From positions 436,008,045 through 436,072,044 of the forward strand of contig JAQMRL010000001.1 of NCBI GenBank assembly GCA_035578175.1: DNA of 64,000 nt, in the 5' to 3' direction. The stretch comes from Catonia carolina (lineage: Eukaryota; Arthropoda; Insecta; Hemiptera; Achilidae). Numbering within the stretch: position 1 is the stretch's first letter; each line of letters begins with the position of its first letter. The notes beneath the pieces are model-generated. The model did no database searches. It worked only from the letters and a program-made list of their open reading frames with translations, and was not told the DNA's origin. The translations under genes and the position numbers were made by a program. Below are positions 52,327 through 63,420 of the stretch, piece after piece.

Positions 52327-52471
52327 TTTATTTAGCGCTACACCAACAGCCTGGTTATTAGCGATTTCTGTAATTTAAAGAACGATGTATTAAAACATGT
52401 AGGGGCCTAATAATTTCCGGACCGTAGCCGGAGGTGGAACCCGGGACCTTCCGCTTTATAGCCTAGCACAC
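52327..52471 (-). mobile_element. Family C SINE, diverged copy
   Basis: On the minus strand: GCTATAAAGCGGAAGGTCCC, a mutated B-box, 'ggtccggaaattattag', and a tail 'tcgctaataaccaggctg' ending TAAATAAATG. Confidence 0.8.
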
Positions 52472-52479
52472 AAATTATT

Positions 52480-53020
52480 ATTCTACGGAAGTGGCCACGT
52501 TATTTTTTTATATTTGTGTTTTTATAAATCACTCCTTTTTATTCCGATAGTTAATTATTATTAATGACAGTATTTAAAAAAGTACGGAAGTTTTATCCTG
52601 TCTAACCTTTAGACATTTTATTTCAGTGTCTATTAGACAGTAGCCTATAAGTTTTCGTTTTCATGTAGGAAGAATACAATTAATTTAAGAAAATGAAGCG
52701 AAAATAATGTCAGCTCTTAAAGGTTTTAAATAGATTTTATGTTATAAATTTTATTTGTAGTTATACATTTTTTTAAATTAACTCACAAAAATAAGTAAGA
52801 GTTTTTGACATGTATTTATAGTTTTACAATAACTCAAAAATAAAATATTGTAACATTATACAGTAATATTCTAAAAATAATTGAAAAAACAGATTGTTGA
52901 TTGTGTTAATTGTGTATTATTGTATGAAGTAATGTGTGTTGATGTTACTTAAATTGCGAATGGGAAGTGTTTTTGGGCCATTTAAAATAGTATAATTACG
53001 GGACTGATTTTAATTTTAAG
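52480..53020. other. AT-rich; LTR-like fragment at right
   Basis: 52975-53010 ('gggccatttaaaatagtat' and 'ttacgggactgattt') resembles 11058-11090 of the possible LTR. No gene recognised. Confidence 0.4.
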
Positions 53021-53108
53021 AACATGTTCGTGCTGAGTCCTCTAGAGGTACTTAACTTAAGTACACAGTTTTAACTTCGTATAATATTCCGTTCTTGAGT
53101 TATTCTGT

Positions 53109-53143
53109 TCCCCCCCCCCCACACACACACACACACACACACG
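53109..53143. repeat. C-run plus (AC)n tract inside family H
   Basis: About eleven C followed by AC units, at the same site as the CA tracts of other H copies. The minus-strand 94-codon frame here is an artefact. Confidence 0.95.
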
Positions 53144-53202
53144 TACGCGCACACATACATATGCCACACAGACCAATTGCTGAAAAAAAGTTTTTGGGTT
53201 AA

Positions 53203-53945
53203 AGGCAGACTGTGCTTTGTAACCCGGCAATGTTAAATTTGCTATTTTTAGGTAGGCTACATTTTTCATAGGATTGGTAAAATATAGGGAAATTAAACTT
53301 GCCACACAATAGGTGTCGGATTCTTCTCGAACTATTGACATTTTTTCAATTTAATCTTCGGATCATACCATCTTTTTAAAAAAATACGAATAATATACAA
53401 TTTTTACAAATTGGTTTCTACGTTTTTGCGTATTTCCAATTTTTGAAGCACCTGAGGCAGTCATAAAAATGCCGATATATGTGGATATACAAGATAATTA
53501 ACTGGTAAACATTTCAGCCTGGTAGGTATATTGGTTTCTGAGAAAAATGTACCTAGTGTTAGTAATCTAAATTTACGGGAAAACGCAAGAAACAAGAAGG
53601 CAAAAATCGAAAACAAAATATACAAAAACAAGTATATATCCCATCACCAGTTGTTTAGAAAGCTGAACCAACAGCTGAGAATACAAAATACAGTGATGCA
53701 GATATTTTAAAAACTAAAATTTGCAATAAAACAAGCAGTATAAAATTGTGAAAAAAATTCGTTTATGGTAACATGATAATTTTTCTGTGTAAACGTGATA
53801 AAGACTTAAATTTTTTCATAAAAAAATTATTTTTTTGACGTAATTTAATTTTTTTTTCTGGTAGATCTAGGATTAAACTATTAAAAAACATAAAAAACCA
53901 AAAATCGAAATTTTGAGTTTTTTTAAACCATCGTGCCATCTCTCC
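53203..53945 (-). mobile_element. Family F element, complete, nested in family H
   Basis: 743 bp flanked by TTAA at 53199-53202 and 53946-53949. Removing the insert with one TTAA gives 'tttttgggTTAAggggcctg', which matches uninterrupted family H. TTAA target use points to the piggyBac superfamily, though the end repeats are weak. No transposase is present. Confidence 0.92.
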
Positions 53946-54055
53946 TTAAGGGGCCTGAAAACGTGTATATCCGGTGAAAACTCGATTTCGAAAAATCGAA
54001 ATTAAAACAATACTTTCCTTCCGTATATATTCATATAAGGCAAAAGAAAGAAAGA

Positions 54056-54907
54056 AGTGTGGTTTAATCTGTTTTCACCTCACAATATGTTATTAAATCA
54101 AAAGCATTTCACTGATATGACATAAATAGTTATTTATTAAATTTTACGACGCATTGGTTTAAAATATTATTTTTTATAATTTATTGTAAAAACTTTTAGG
54201 GATTCATGAGAAAAATCTTTTATTATTTATCAATGTGCATTTTATAGCTCTATGAATTTGAAGGTTGAATAGAGCAGCCGTACTGGAAATAGATTGCGTA
54301 GTTTCTTTACTAACTGTATGTGGTAAAGAGTGTTTCATATACAGGTGAATTGAATGTCTTTTAAAGCTACGTCTGGTAAAAGAGCTATTCATCTGTTAAG
54401 GAAGTACATTTAAATTTGTGACAGGGCTGTCGATAACACTTGAGTACTCGCGACAATTTATTGTCTTGCTTTTCACAGCATGGACTTGGCCTAAGCCCAG
54501 ACTTGTCTGCTTACCGCCTTACTGCCTACTTCCTTCTCTACCTCTTTACCTTATAAACGTCTTTCATCTACACTAAGGATTTTACCTAAGTATAAACCAC
54601 CCTCCTCACTTCACTCGCGTTCGTGCGGAGAGGCCATAACATAACTTAGGAAAGGGAATGTAATAGTTCATAAACAGCTTTATATTCAACTCTAAACGAT
54701 CAAATAACTTTCTATAAAATAATGGAAATTGTTCATAATGGAACGTTACATCGTTATAACTTCTACCAAGTAGGAAGTTGTAAAATATAAAAAATTTATT
54801 TCACTAAAATTATATTTTGTTTGTAATTCTGTTTGATTAACATTAAACACGAAATTTTACTGTTTCAATAACAGAATAAGCTATTAAATTTTAGTTTATT
54901 TACCACA
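54056..54907. other. No gene recognised
   Basis: 54420-54640 is less AT-rich and pyrimidine-rich without an open frame I can assign. Confidence 0.4.
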
Positions 54908-54975
54908 AATTTATTTATTTATTTAAGGTCGCATCGACTACGAGGTCATTAGTGACCACGTTGCATATAAAAACA
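54908..54975 (-). mobile_element. Family D SINE tail fragment
   Basis: Complement of the family D 3' end: ATTTATTTATTTAAGG, then 'cgcatcgactacgaggtcat' and 'tagtgaccacg'. The tRNA-like head is absent. Confidence 0.8.
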
Positions 54976-55071
54976 TGATAAATACATGATACGTTTCATA
55001 AATACGAAAAGAAAATACAATTAAGCTTGATATATTTAGTTTTGATTTAAAATAATTTTAATTTAATTATT

Positions 55072-55396
55072 TTTTTTTGTAATCCCTAATTTGTGTACGT
55101 TGCAATCTGTTCAATTCAGAACAATAAGCAACCCCATGACCCAATGAGATGAGGATGATGTGTATGACGTGTAAATGAGGTGTAGTCTTGTACAGACTCA
55201 GGTCGACCATTCCTGAGAGAGTATAGTTAATTGAACCCCAACCATCAAAGTACACCGGTAACCACTGTCTAGCATTCAAATCCGTATGAAAATAACTACC
55301 TCACTAGGATTTGAAACAGGAACCTTCGTCTCCGAAAATCAGCTGTTTAACAGCTGATTTTGGCGACGATTCTACCTCTAGACCAACCCGGTGGGT
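55072..55396 (-). mobile_element. Family B tRNA-derived SINE, complete, minus strand
   Basis: 325 bp including an A-tail (T-run 55072-55078). TAATTTAATTATT at 55059-55071 and 55397-55409 is a perfect 13-bp target duplication. The minus strand shows ACCCACCGGGTTGGTCTAG, the CAGCTG palindrome, a mutated B-box (GTTTCAAATCC) and the whole body. Confidence 0.96.
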
Positions 55397-55409
55397 TAAT
55401 TTAATTATT

Positions 55410-56528
55410 AGAAATTATTTATTCTGATGATTAATTATGATTATTTAAAATTATTTCTTTAAATTCTTAAAAATTTAGTTATTAAACTTGACCTTAGATC
55501 AATGATATTTTGGAGCATAGACTGCTATTCTACAATTACAACATACAAATACTAAGGATTTTAAAAACGTCCTAACTATATAGTTGGAAAAAAAGCTAAA
55601 AACTATGAAATAACAAAGGATAATTGCAAGTAACGTAAGAAACGGCACTATGGAAAGTTTTTCCAACAATGAATAAAATATTTTTATTACGTTGTATAAA
55701 ATGGTACAAGAAAACTGTGTTAGAATTTGAAAATAAAAATATTACATCTAGATGAAACCGTTTACGGATTAGCAAGAAGTAAAGGAAAAGGCGATTAGAA
55801 GAAATATCCAATCAAGATAGAGGATTAAATAATAATTAAATAGAATGGTCATTAGATCTGGGAGATCATTTTTAGAACACGTTCAATAAACAGTTGATAA
55901 CGACTCAAATAATGTACTTTCTCTAAGTAACTTTGTTACTCCGAAATTGTAATTATCTTCAGAAGGAATTTTTCTCTTCATTGAAGCTATGTTATAAAAG
56001 TTGGCCGGATTTTCTATTATTTTGTTTAGACGAGTTATTAAAAATGTTAAACAAAGGAAAACGTAAAAGTGAAAATAGAAAAAAATCATTACCTTTCATA
56101 AAATGTCCTTCACAATTTAATTACGTTTCATATGAATATTAATTGAAAATTAAATTTAGATATTTTAACTTTTAATTGCGTTTTAAAATGTAATCAAATA
56201 AACCATAATCTAAATAAATCGTTGATTGAGAAGCAGTTTGGCCTAAATATGCATTGCGTATTGATTTAACCGTTACAGTTTATCTCAAAGTATCAGAATA
56301 ATTTTTTTCTGGATTGTTCCGCTTATGCAGAAACCCTGAAATTGAGATGCTTACGACAAAATATTATGTTCTGAAATAAAAGGTAAAAATTTTTTAGCAT
56401 AGATTATGTTAGGTATTTTTTTTACTGAGACACACCTACAGTCATTTTCTTTTTTATCCGATCCCGTTATTTTGGATTCAGATTATCGGAACTGATCTTT
56501 AGATTTTTTGTGATATGTTTTACTATCA
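55410..56528. other. AT-rich stretch, no gene recognised
   Basis: Three open frames of 68-71 codons between 55596 and 56142 overlap on opposite strands and show no domain; none is called. Confidence 0.45.
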
Positions 56529-56925
56529 TGTTGTTGCTGTTAAGGTCATCAGCCAAAAGGGTGGTTTGAATCTCTAGAGGTTTTACTAAGTAAAACGAGG
56601 AGTGAGGTGGTTTGCATTTACCTTCATCACTGAGTTGAAAAAGTATGCTTATCAGCATGCCAGGCCCTCCAAGAACATTTGCTTTGCACTCTGCAAATGA
56701 CACCTTCAATTCATTCACAGCAGGGTCCGGCTGTGTAGTGAAATTCATTACTCTCAGAGGAGATAACTCTTACTAGTGACTTTTACACCTTTACCTCATC
56801 TTTTCTTAAATAGTTCAGCCATATAATTGACTGACTATGTAATAAGAAACGGAACTATTTTTGTAGCCCTGGAACCAACAAATCGGGTGCAATTAATTTA
56901 ACACTCCACCTGCCTGTTGTGGGCA
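56529..56925 (-). mobile_element. Family A element, copy 9
   Basis: 397 bp, from TGTTGTTGCTGTTAAGG to 'ctgcctgttgtgggca'. A 93-codon minus frame starting MNFTTQPDPAVNELK runs out of the element and is not evidence of a gene. Target duplication not clear. Confidence 0.9.
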
Positions 56926-57594
56926 GATTTAGTAAGTAAATAGTAAAAACCAACACTGTAAATTCGGCTTAAAATAACATAGAGAATTTTCAGTTAGAAC
57001 TAATTAATAAATTTTTGGAATGTAATATCCTTCTTCCAAAAAGTGAAGTGGGGTGCGATTACAGCAATAAGAATGGATCAACTATTATAAGTTCCTTACC
57101 TAGTCTCTAATTATTGTTTTTAATTAGAACAAAACAGGAATGCACGTCGGCATGTACGGTATGCATTCCATTTAGTACGTCCATTATAATTAGTTGTATC
57201 AATGGTGTGACGTATGTTGCAGAGGCTTGTTTATTGATTTACTGGTAGGAGGGTACGATGTCATGTAGAAAACACACATGCTGCTTGATTTCATGACGTA
57301 TTTGTTTGCGAAAGGTCATGTTGGATACAAACTGACTGCTGACCTGTTGATATTAAAACACTGTAGGCGTACCTTTCTGTCAGGAACAATTTATTTAAAA
57401 ATATTTAAAGTATTCAATTTGTCATGTTAATGGAAGTTATTTTTATTATGTAATATGATAGGTGAATCATTATAAATTTAAGCCTAAATACTGAGAAATA
57501 TCTTCCATTCAAATTTATAATCTAAAATACGTACAGAATTACGTTCAATGGGTTTTTTATACAAATTAGTGTGTGTGATAAATTCAGTGGTGTA
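56926..57594. other. No gene recognised
   Basis: 57130-57370 is less AT-rich, with 'gaatgcacgtcggcatgta' and 'tacggtatgcattcc' forming imperfect inverted segments. No open frame recognised. Confidence 0.4.
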
Positions 57595-58830
57595 GGTTGA
57601 TCCACGTATACGATCGGTCTCTTCTTTTGTTATCAACGCTGAAGTTGTTTTACAGTAGGCCAGCCATTCTGATCTCCATTCCGCTTTCCTCTTTAAATTG
57701 GAGATGGCACGATGGTTTTAACTCAAAATTTCGATATTTGGTTTTTTATGTTTTTCAAAAGTTTAGCCCTAGATCTACCAGAAAAAAAACATTAAATTAC
57801 GTCAAAAAAATAATTGTTTTGTGAAAAAATTAAGTTTTTATCAAGTTTACACAAGAAATTTATCATGTTCCCAAGAACAAATATTTTTCAGAATTTTATA
57901 CTGCTCGTTTTAGTCCAATAAGAATTTTAGTTTTTAAAATAAAATCTGCATTACTGTTTTGTGTATTCTCAGCTGTTGGTTCAGCTTTCTAAACAACTGT
58001 TGATGGGAAACATACTAGTTTTTGTACATTTTGTATTTGATTTGTGCCTTCTTGTTTCATGTATTTTTCCGTAAATTTAAATTTTTAACACTAGGTACAT
58101 TTTTTTCAAAAACCAATAAACCTACCAGGCTGAAATTTTTACCAGTTAATTATCTTGTATATTCACATATACCGACATTTTTATGACTTCCTCAGGTGCT
58201 CCAAAAATTAGTAATACGCAAGAAACGTAGAAAACAATGTGTAATGGTCCAAAGATTAAATTGCAAAAATGTCAGTAGCTCGAGAAGAAACCCGACACCT
58301 ATTGTGTGTAAAGTTTATTTCCCCTATCGTTTATTAATCCTATGAAAAATGTACCTAAAAATAGCTAATTTAACATTGGCGTGATACAAAGTACAATCTC
58401 CTCTTAAATCCTTGTACGAGGTACATCCTACGTTATTCACAATTTTTGCCTTAGACAGTATAAAACAGTCTTCGTCTTCCTTGACGATTTCCTCCGCCAA
58501 TCAATTCCTCCGTTAATGTTCCAACGTCGCAGGTTGTGTCCAATAAGTTTCCTAGTCTTGTTTATAAATGTTTTTACATAGTTTCTTCTTTCTTTTTCTT
58601 CTTCCAAACAACTTTTCATTAGTAAATCTCTCAACCCAGCTGATCCTTAACATTTTACGCAAACGCCAAGCCTCAAACGCTCCCAGGCTCCTTCTCCTGT
58701 TTTACTTAATTCTCCACGTCTCACTTCCGTATGAAACCAAATTCCACACTATGTTTTTAAGATTTTTCCCCATATCCATACTGAGATATCTATTGGTAAA
58801 AATGTTCCTCTTAGAATAAAAGTGTGGTTT
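57595..58830 (-). pseudogene. LINE pol C-terminus, split by a family F element
   Basis: The minus strand from ~58740 reads VSYGSETWRIK, AWRLRKMLRISWVERFTNEK and LCKNIYKQDQ, with frame changes, then VNNVGCTSYKDL at ~58415. A TTAA-flanked insert follows at 57697-58403. Beyond it the same frame continues KRKAEWRSEWLAYCK near 57690-57650. Deleting the insert with one TTAA joins the two parts in frame as SYKDLKRKAEWRSEW, as expected for this protein's C-terminus. The LINE was already an old fragment with stops. Confidence 0.85.
57697..58403 (+). mobile_element. Family F element, complete, nested in a LINE
   Basis: 707 bp flanked by TTAA at 57693-57696 and 58404-58407. Starts ATTGGAGATGGCACGATGG and ends 'gatacaaagtacaatctcctc'. 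It matches 1-539 and the reverse complement of 53203-53945. No protein encoded. Confidence 0.92.
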
Positions 58831-60235
58831 TGGCTCGGTGAATCCTGCGTTTTACTTTTATTTCCCTTCTGTTTCCAACATCAGTTGTATAGTCTCTTTT
58901 AAATTAACCTGCACTTCCTTTTACGAACTTAAATTATGAACCATAACGCCTGTTTGCTACATATAAGTATGAAATGATTAATTCTAAACTATTATTTACG
59001 ATATAAATGGTCATTGGAACGGGTCATGCACAGTGCTTATTCACTATATTATTATAACTTAACGGTGAATGCGGTAATAAACCTGTACTGTTCTACGCAT
59101 GTGACACATCGCTTTTTGTACTGGAAAAAAATCACGTCTAGTAAGAAGTGGCCTATATCTGTTCCCCAAATCATCCTACCTAATGAAATTATACTTAAAT
59201 AAATTAAATTAAAAATTTATATTGCGTTATGTAACATTAAATGCTACATTTATTATGTTCCATTTTTAGGTATGAGGTTTTTTATCAATTTCAGATTTAC
59301 CTTAATTTTAAATATCCAGATCTGTTTATAATTATTTTTCCCTTGTTTTTATTTTTTGTTAATGTAAGTGATATCTGTTTAACGAACACTACAGTATTAA
59401 GAATTAATTTGTAGGCTATCACTTTTTGTATATTGCTTAGTTAAGGTCAAAGTTTTTGCACAGTTTCTCTTGGTCACTCAAAACGAATATCTGGTTAGTC
59501 TCATTTTTCATTCTCTGTAGTAGTATGACCTTACCATTTCCTAATCCATTTTTTTTGATCTGCAATGTATAATATATATTACTTTATGTGATAATAAAGT
59601 TTATTATTTATTTCATATGATCAATACCTTTTAATACGATAACGTCTCACCACTTACGCGTTTCATTGTCTTGCTCTCACTTCATAGAATTCGACCAATA
59701 TCAAGCTTACTTTTAAAATATTTTACTAACCACATATCTCATTATAAAGTTACAAACAACTTCATAAACTACCTTTAAACTATCACGTAATTTACTAAGA
59801 ATTAAGAAAATAACTTACTAAATAACTAAAAATAGATTTACGTAAAGGAATCCCTAATTACCTCATATTCAATTCTGTTTTGTAAAAAGAAAAGAGTAAG
59901 TGATACCAACATAGAAGAAACATTTCAAAATCTTCCTCTTTTAAATATTTTAATAGTGTAAAACTCTTTTACTGTGAATGTTCTTTTGATCAATGAAATA
60001 CGCAATAAATTACAACTACCAATTATGCCGAAAAGGACTCAAACAGGGAAATTTTCGTTTTCTTCTTCAACTTTTTATAGCATAGCCTGTTTCGGCATCA
60101 AAAAGTTCTATTCTATGTTAGATTACTTTAAATTAAACAATCTTCCACTATTGTAGTGGTATTTTCATGCTTTTTTTCCTCAGGACTGTTTCCTAGTGCC
60201 CGTTTTGCAATTTCATATCTCTTCATTCTTTAAAA
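58831..60235. other. AT-rich stretch, no gene recognised
   Basis: Open frames of 60-62 codons at 59014 and 59974 show no domain. No repeat recognised. Confidence 0.45.
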
Positions 60236-60435
60236 ATTCTCATAGAAAACATAGAAAATTCTCTTCATAGAAAACGCATTAACGCAGTTTCCAAATGTCT
60301 ATTTCATTTTCCCTATAAAAACCTAAGTTTTGCTGCAATACAAAAGAGTCGAAATTGCCATTACATTATAAAATCTTATAAATGTACGTTTGTGTCCTGT
60401 ATTTCTATTCTTCAAAGCTCGTTTTCTTGGCTAAA
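60236..60435 (-). pseudogene. LINE pol fragment (thumb/C-terminal region)
   Basis: The minus strand reads TFIRFYNVMAISTLLYCSKT then VFIGKMK, matching 'RFYKTLAVPTxLYGSETW' of LINE pol proteins, the same region seen at 3990-4030. Only ~60 codons with stops remain. Confidence 0.65.
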
Positions 60436-61687
60436 AATCATTAAAAACCTCGAACATCTAAAAGAATCAGCAAATACCTGAAAATTTCCTGTTTGTTTTT
60501 TTTAAACAGTGGGCTATAATTTCATCGGAAACAAATAAACCGTAAAACAACACCACTTCTTCTTTGTAAAGGCATTTGATGTAAACACACCATCAGAGTT
60601 GTTTACCGAATTAGGAGTATCATTCAGGTTTGATTGATTCGTAAAAGAAGCAGTTCGTTATATAAAACGTTACTTACGAAATGGAAAATTTCAGAAGTTC
60701 TTATAGTTGCTATCTTTTTTGGTTGTTATCAACCAAATTAAATTTTATTTGGTTCTACGCCGCCCTAAATAGTTGTGCCATAGTCATGGAGTACAAGTTT
60801 CTAACCATTTTTAGCCATGAGATTCGTCTTCTCGTATACGCCTTTTCCCGAGCATTTTTCTTTGTAATATTATTCGCAGAAGGTTCTATGATGTGGAAAG
60901 AAACTGGGAAAAATATTTTAAAATATTTGTTTTAACCAATTTTCCTTTTAATATCCGTTCATGTTTAATAAGTGTAAAAATTGTTCCCGTTGTACATAAT
61001 ATTTTTAAGCTGGTTAAAAGTTTCAAGTTCCATGTAAAAATAACGAAACAAGATTTGGACTCTTTATTAAATTTTTAAGATAATAATTTATAATTTACAG
61101 AGTTGAAGAGAGAAATGGAGAGCACGCTCAGGTGAATCATAGCTGGAAGATACCTTTTCAAATGTGTATACACGAATCTCCTGCTAGGAGTTGAAGGCAG
61201 AAGGAGAAGGGAGTTGTTAGAATTGTGTTAGTTTGAGAGGGCGGTTGTAGGATTGCAGAAGGGAGCAAAGGAAAGGGAAATGATTGGTGAGATAGAAACC
61301 GCTGAAACAACAGAACAGGGTGGATAGTACGCAAGAGAAGGATACCTAATTGAGAAACTACCTACGTAGGGTCAAGGGCCGAACTAAGGACCTAACCATC
61401 ACCCAACACTACCTCACCCAATCGTAATTTCCCTAAGACCCGCTGTACAAAGTGTTAGAACAGAACAGGTACGGCATGCTGTCAGTTCCAATACCATTAT
61501 AATGCAGAATCATTTGCCCAGTAATGTGTTGCTACAGTAATGTTTTGTTTCTTATTCTATTTAAAACCGTTCATATTAACTTTTTCTTGGATTGAACTCA
61601 ATATTTTTGATTTTTTAAGAAATATCTAAATATAAAAATGTCAAAGAAATACAAAATCGGTACAATACGGTATCTCGTATTTATTAA
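60436..61687. other. No gene recognised
   Basis: 61090-61480 is purine-rich and less AT-rich on the plus strand ('agaaggagaagggagttg'), with no assignable frame. It may be a decayed retroelement. Confidence 0.4.
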
Positions 61688-62540
61688 AAAATATTGTGTG
61701 AAACACTCACGCAACTTTCTTTTGTCAATATTAAATGAAAAACATAAACTAATTTTAATCACAAGTTAATGACGCTAAATCAAACTACGTTCGACTTTGG
61801 GAAATCATAACTGACGCTAAATTAGGCTCTATAGAAAAATATGCTTGAAATTAAAGTTGTAGATTTTTTATATATTTCCTACAATTTTGATTATATAGGC
61901 TATACTTTTGTTGTAAAGTACAAACTCAGGTCGCATTCTTAAAAAGTCCCATTTTTACTAATTTTAATGAGAAAATACGGAAATCCCCAATTGACGCTAA
62001 AGTAAGTGCTGCAGAAAAATAAATTGCACGAATAACCAACTACTACCGGTTGAATTTTTTTTGTGAAAATGTTCACGTCAGGTCTCATTAAGGCCGCAAT
62101 CTTAAAAAAATATTACCATTAGAGCTCAGCCTCCCCAAGCATTTTAGCATACCTGACTTACAAAAACGCATACCTGAGCATTAAAATTGTAGTAAATGAG
62201 GCGCTTTTCAAAACATCGTTGGAGCCATGTTTGATAAAATTGCAAATAAGTGAAAAAATTGCACAAATTAACTGCTACTTCCGGTTTTCCTTTTTTGGTA
62301 AAATTGTTCACGTCAGGTTTCTTAGTAGTAACTAAATTAAGTTCCAAGTTTTTTTTTTGTGTTGATATTTTGTTCTTGAGATATTTCGTTCACACACAAA
62401 CCAATCGCTAAAAACATGGTTTTTAGGTTCAAGGGGCCCTGAAAACGTGTATTTTCGATTAAAACTTGATTTGGAAAATCGACATAAAAACAATATTTCC
62501 TTATCTGTATATTCAAACAGGGCAAGAGAAAGTAAAACGT
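61688..62540. mobile_element. Family H element, copy 3, diverged
   Basis: Left 'gtgtgaaacactcacgcaac' then ACTTTCTTTTGTC; right GGCAAGAGAAAGT at 62521-62533. The internal units are recognisable but diverged, and the CA tract is reduced to 'cacacacaaacc' at 62391. Confidence 0.88.
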
Positions 62541-63420
62541 TTTAACAGAAGGCGTAATCACTTAAAATATTCTGTAAATATCCCGTTTAGACTTCTGGTC
62601 GCACAATAGCCTACTGTTTCGTAATGGTCCGGTCAGTTGTATTCACCTTTTAACAATCTTTAAGAAAATATTTATTTTACTGCTAGAGTTTTGATTGATT
62701 CTGACACTGCGTCTAATTTGAAGCTTACAATACAGAAACTTTACATTTTAACTCTTATTTGATGTTCTATTAATAAATTAAATTTTGTTTCAGTTGAAAG
62801 AATCTCTATTATCCTTTTCGAATGCAACCTCTAGTTTTAGAAATGTTAACGTCGCCATATTTGTCAATACTCACGTTGGTACAGATCATTTTAGTGCAGT
62901 TTAATGTTATAGGAAGCGGTAAGAGGAATATCATGAGATTTCATCAGTAAATCCTTGCATATGTATTTCCCTAGACAATTCCATTTCAGACCTCCATTGT
63001 TACACATATCCTTGAGTCAACTGTGACAAATTAAACTTATTTGACTATAGAGCATTGTAACAGTATATCGGTTTTATACTAGTAGATAATTATTCTGTGC
63101 AGAATAATACAGTACGTTCTAAAAAAACAATATTTTAAAAAGGCAAATCTGTTGCAAAGAGCAACCACCATGCGACTTTAAAATCAAGATTTATTATTCT
63201 GTTCGATCTAAGTAATATTCAAACTGAGGTGTGGAAAATATTTTTAAGTTTCTTTCTTCTTTTTCTTACTATCAAGGATAAGGCATAACCCTGTTCCGAA
63301 CTCACAAACCATCCTGTACTTTTAAATCCTGTTTAATTTTAAATCACCGCGTATATAACTGGAATATAAAATGTTACTTTAAAAATTTTGGACGTATAAT
63401 TACAAATGGATAATTGAACA
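62541..63420. other. AT-rich stretch, no gene recognised
   Basis: No gene or repeat recognised. Confidence 0.45.

Larger units (their letters stand above)
53024..54055. mobile_element. Family H element, copy 5, left-truncated and split by F
   Basis: Starts in the 'gttcgtgctgagtcc' part of H, carries a C-run plus CA tract at 53109-53143, and ends GGCAAAAGAAAG (54039-54050). A family F element is inserted between 'ttttgggtt' and 'ggggcctgaaaac'. Confidence 0.9.

Noticed and set aside
56467..56748. 93-codon minus-strand gene starting MNFTTQPDP
   Set aside because: It starts within a family A copy and runs into unrelated flank; other copies break the frame.
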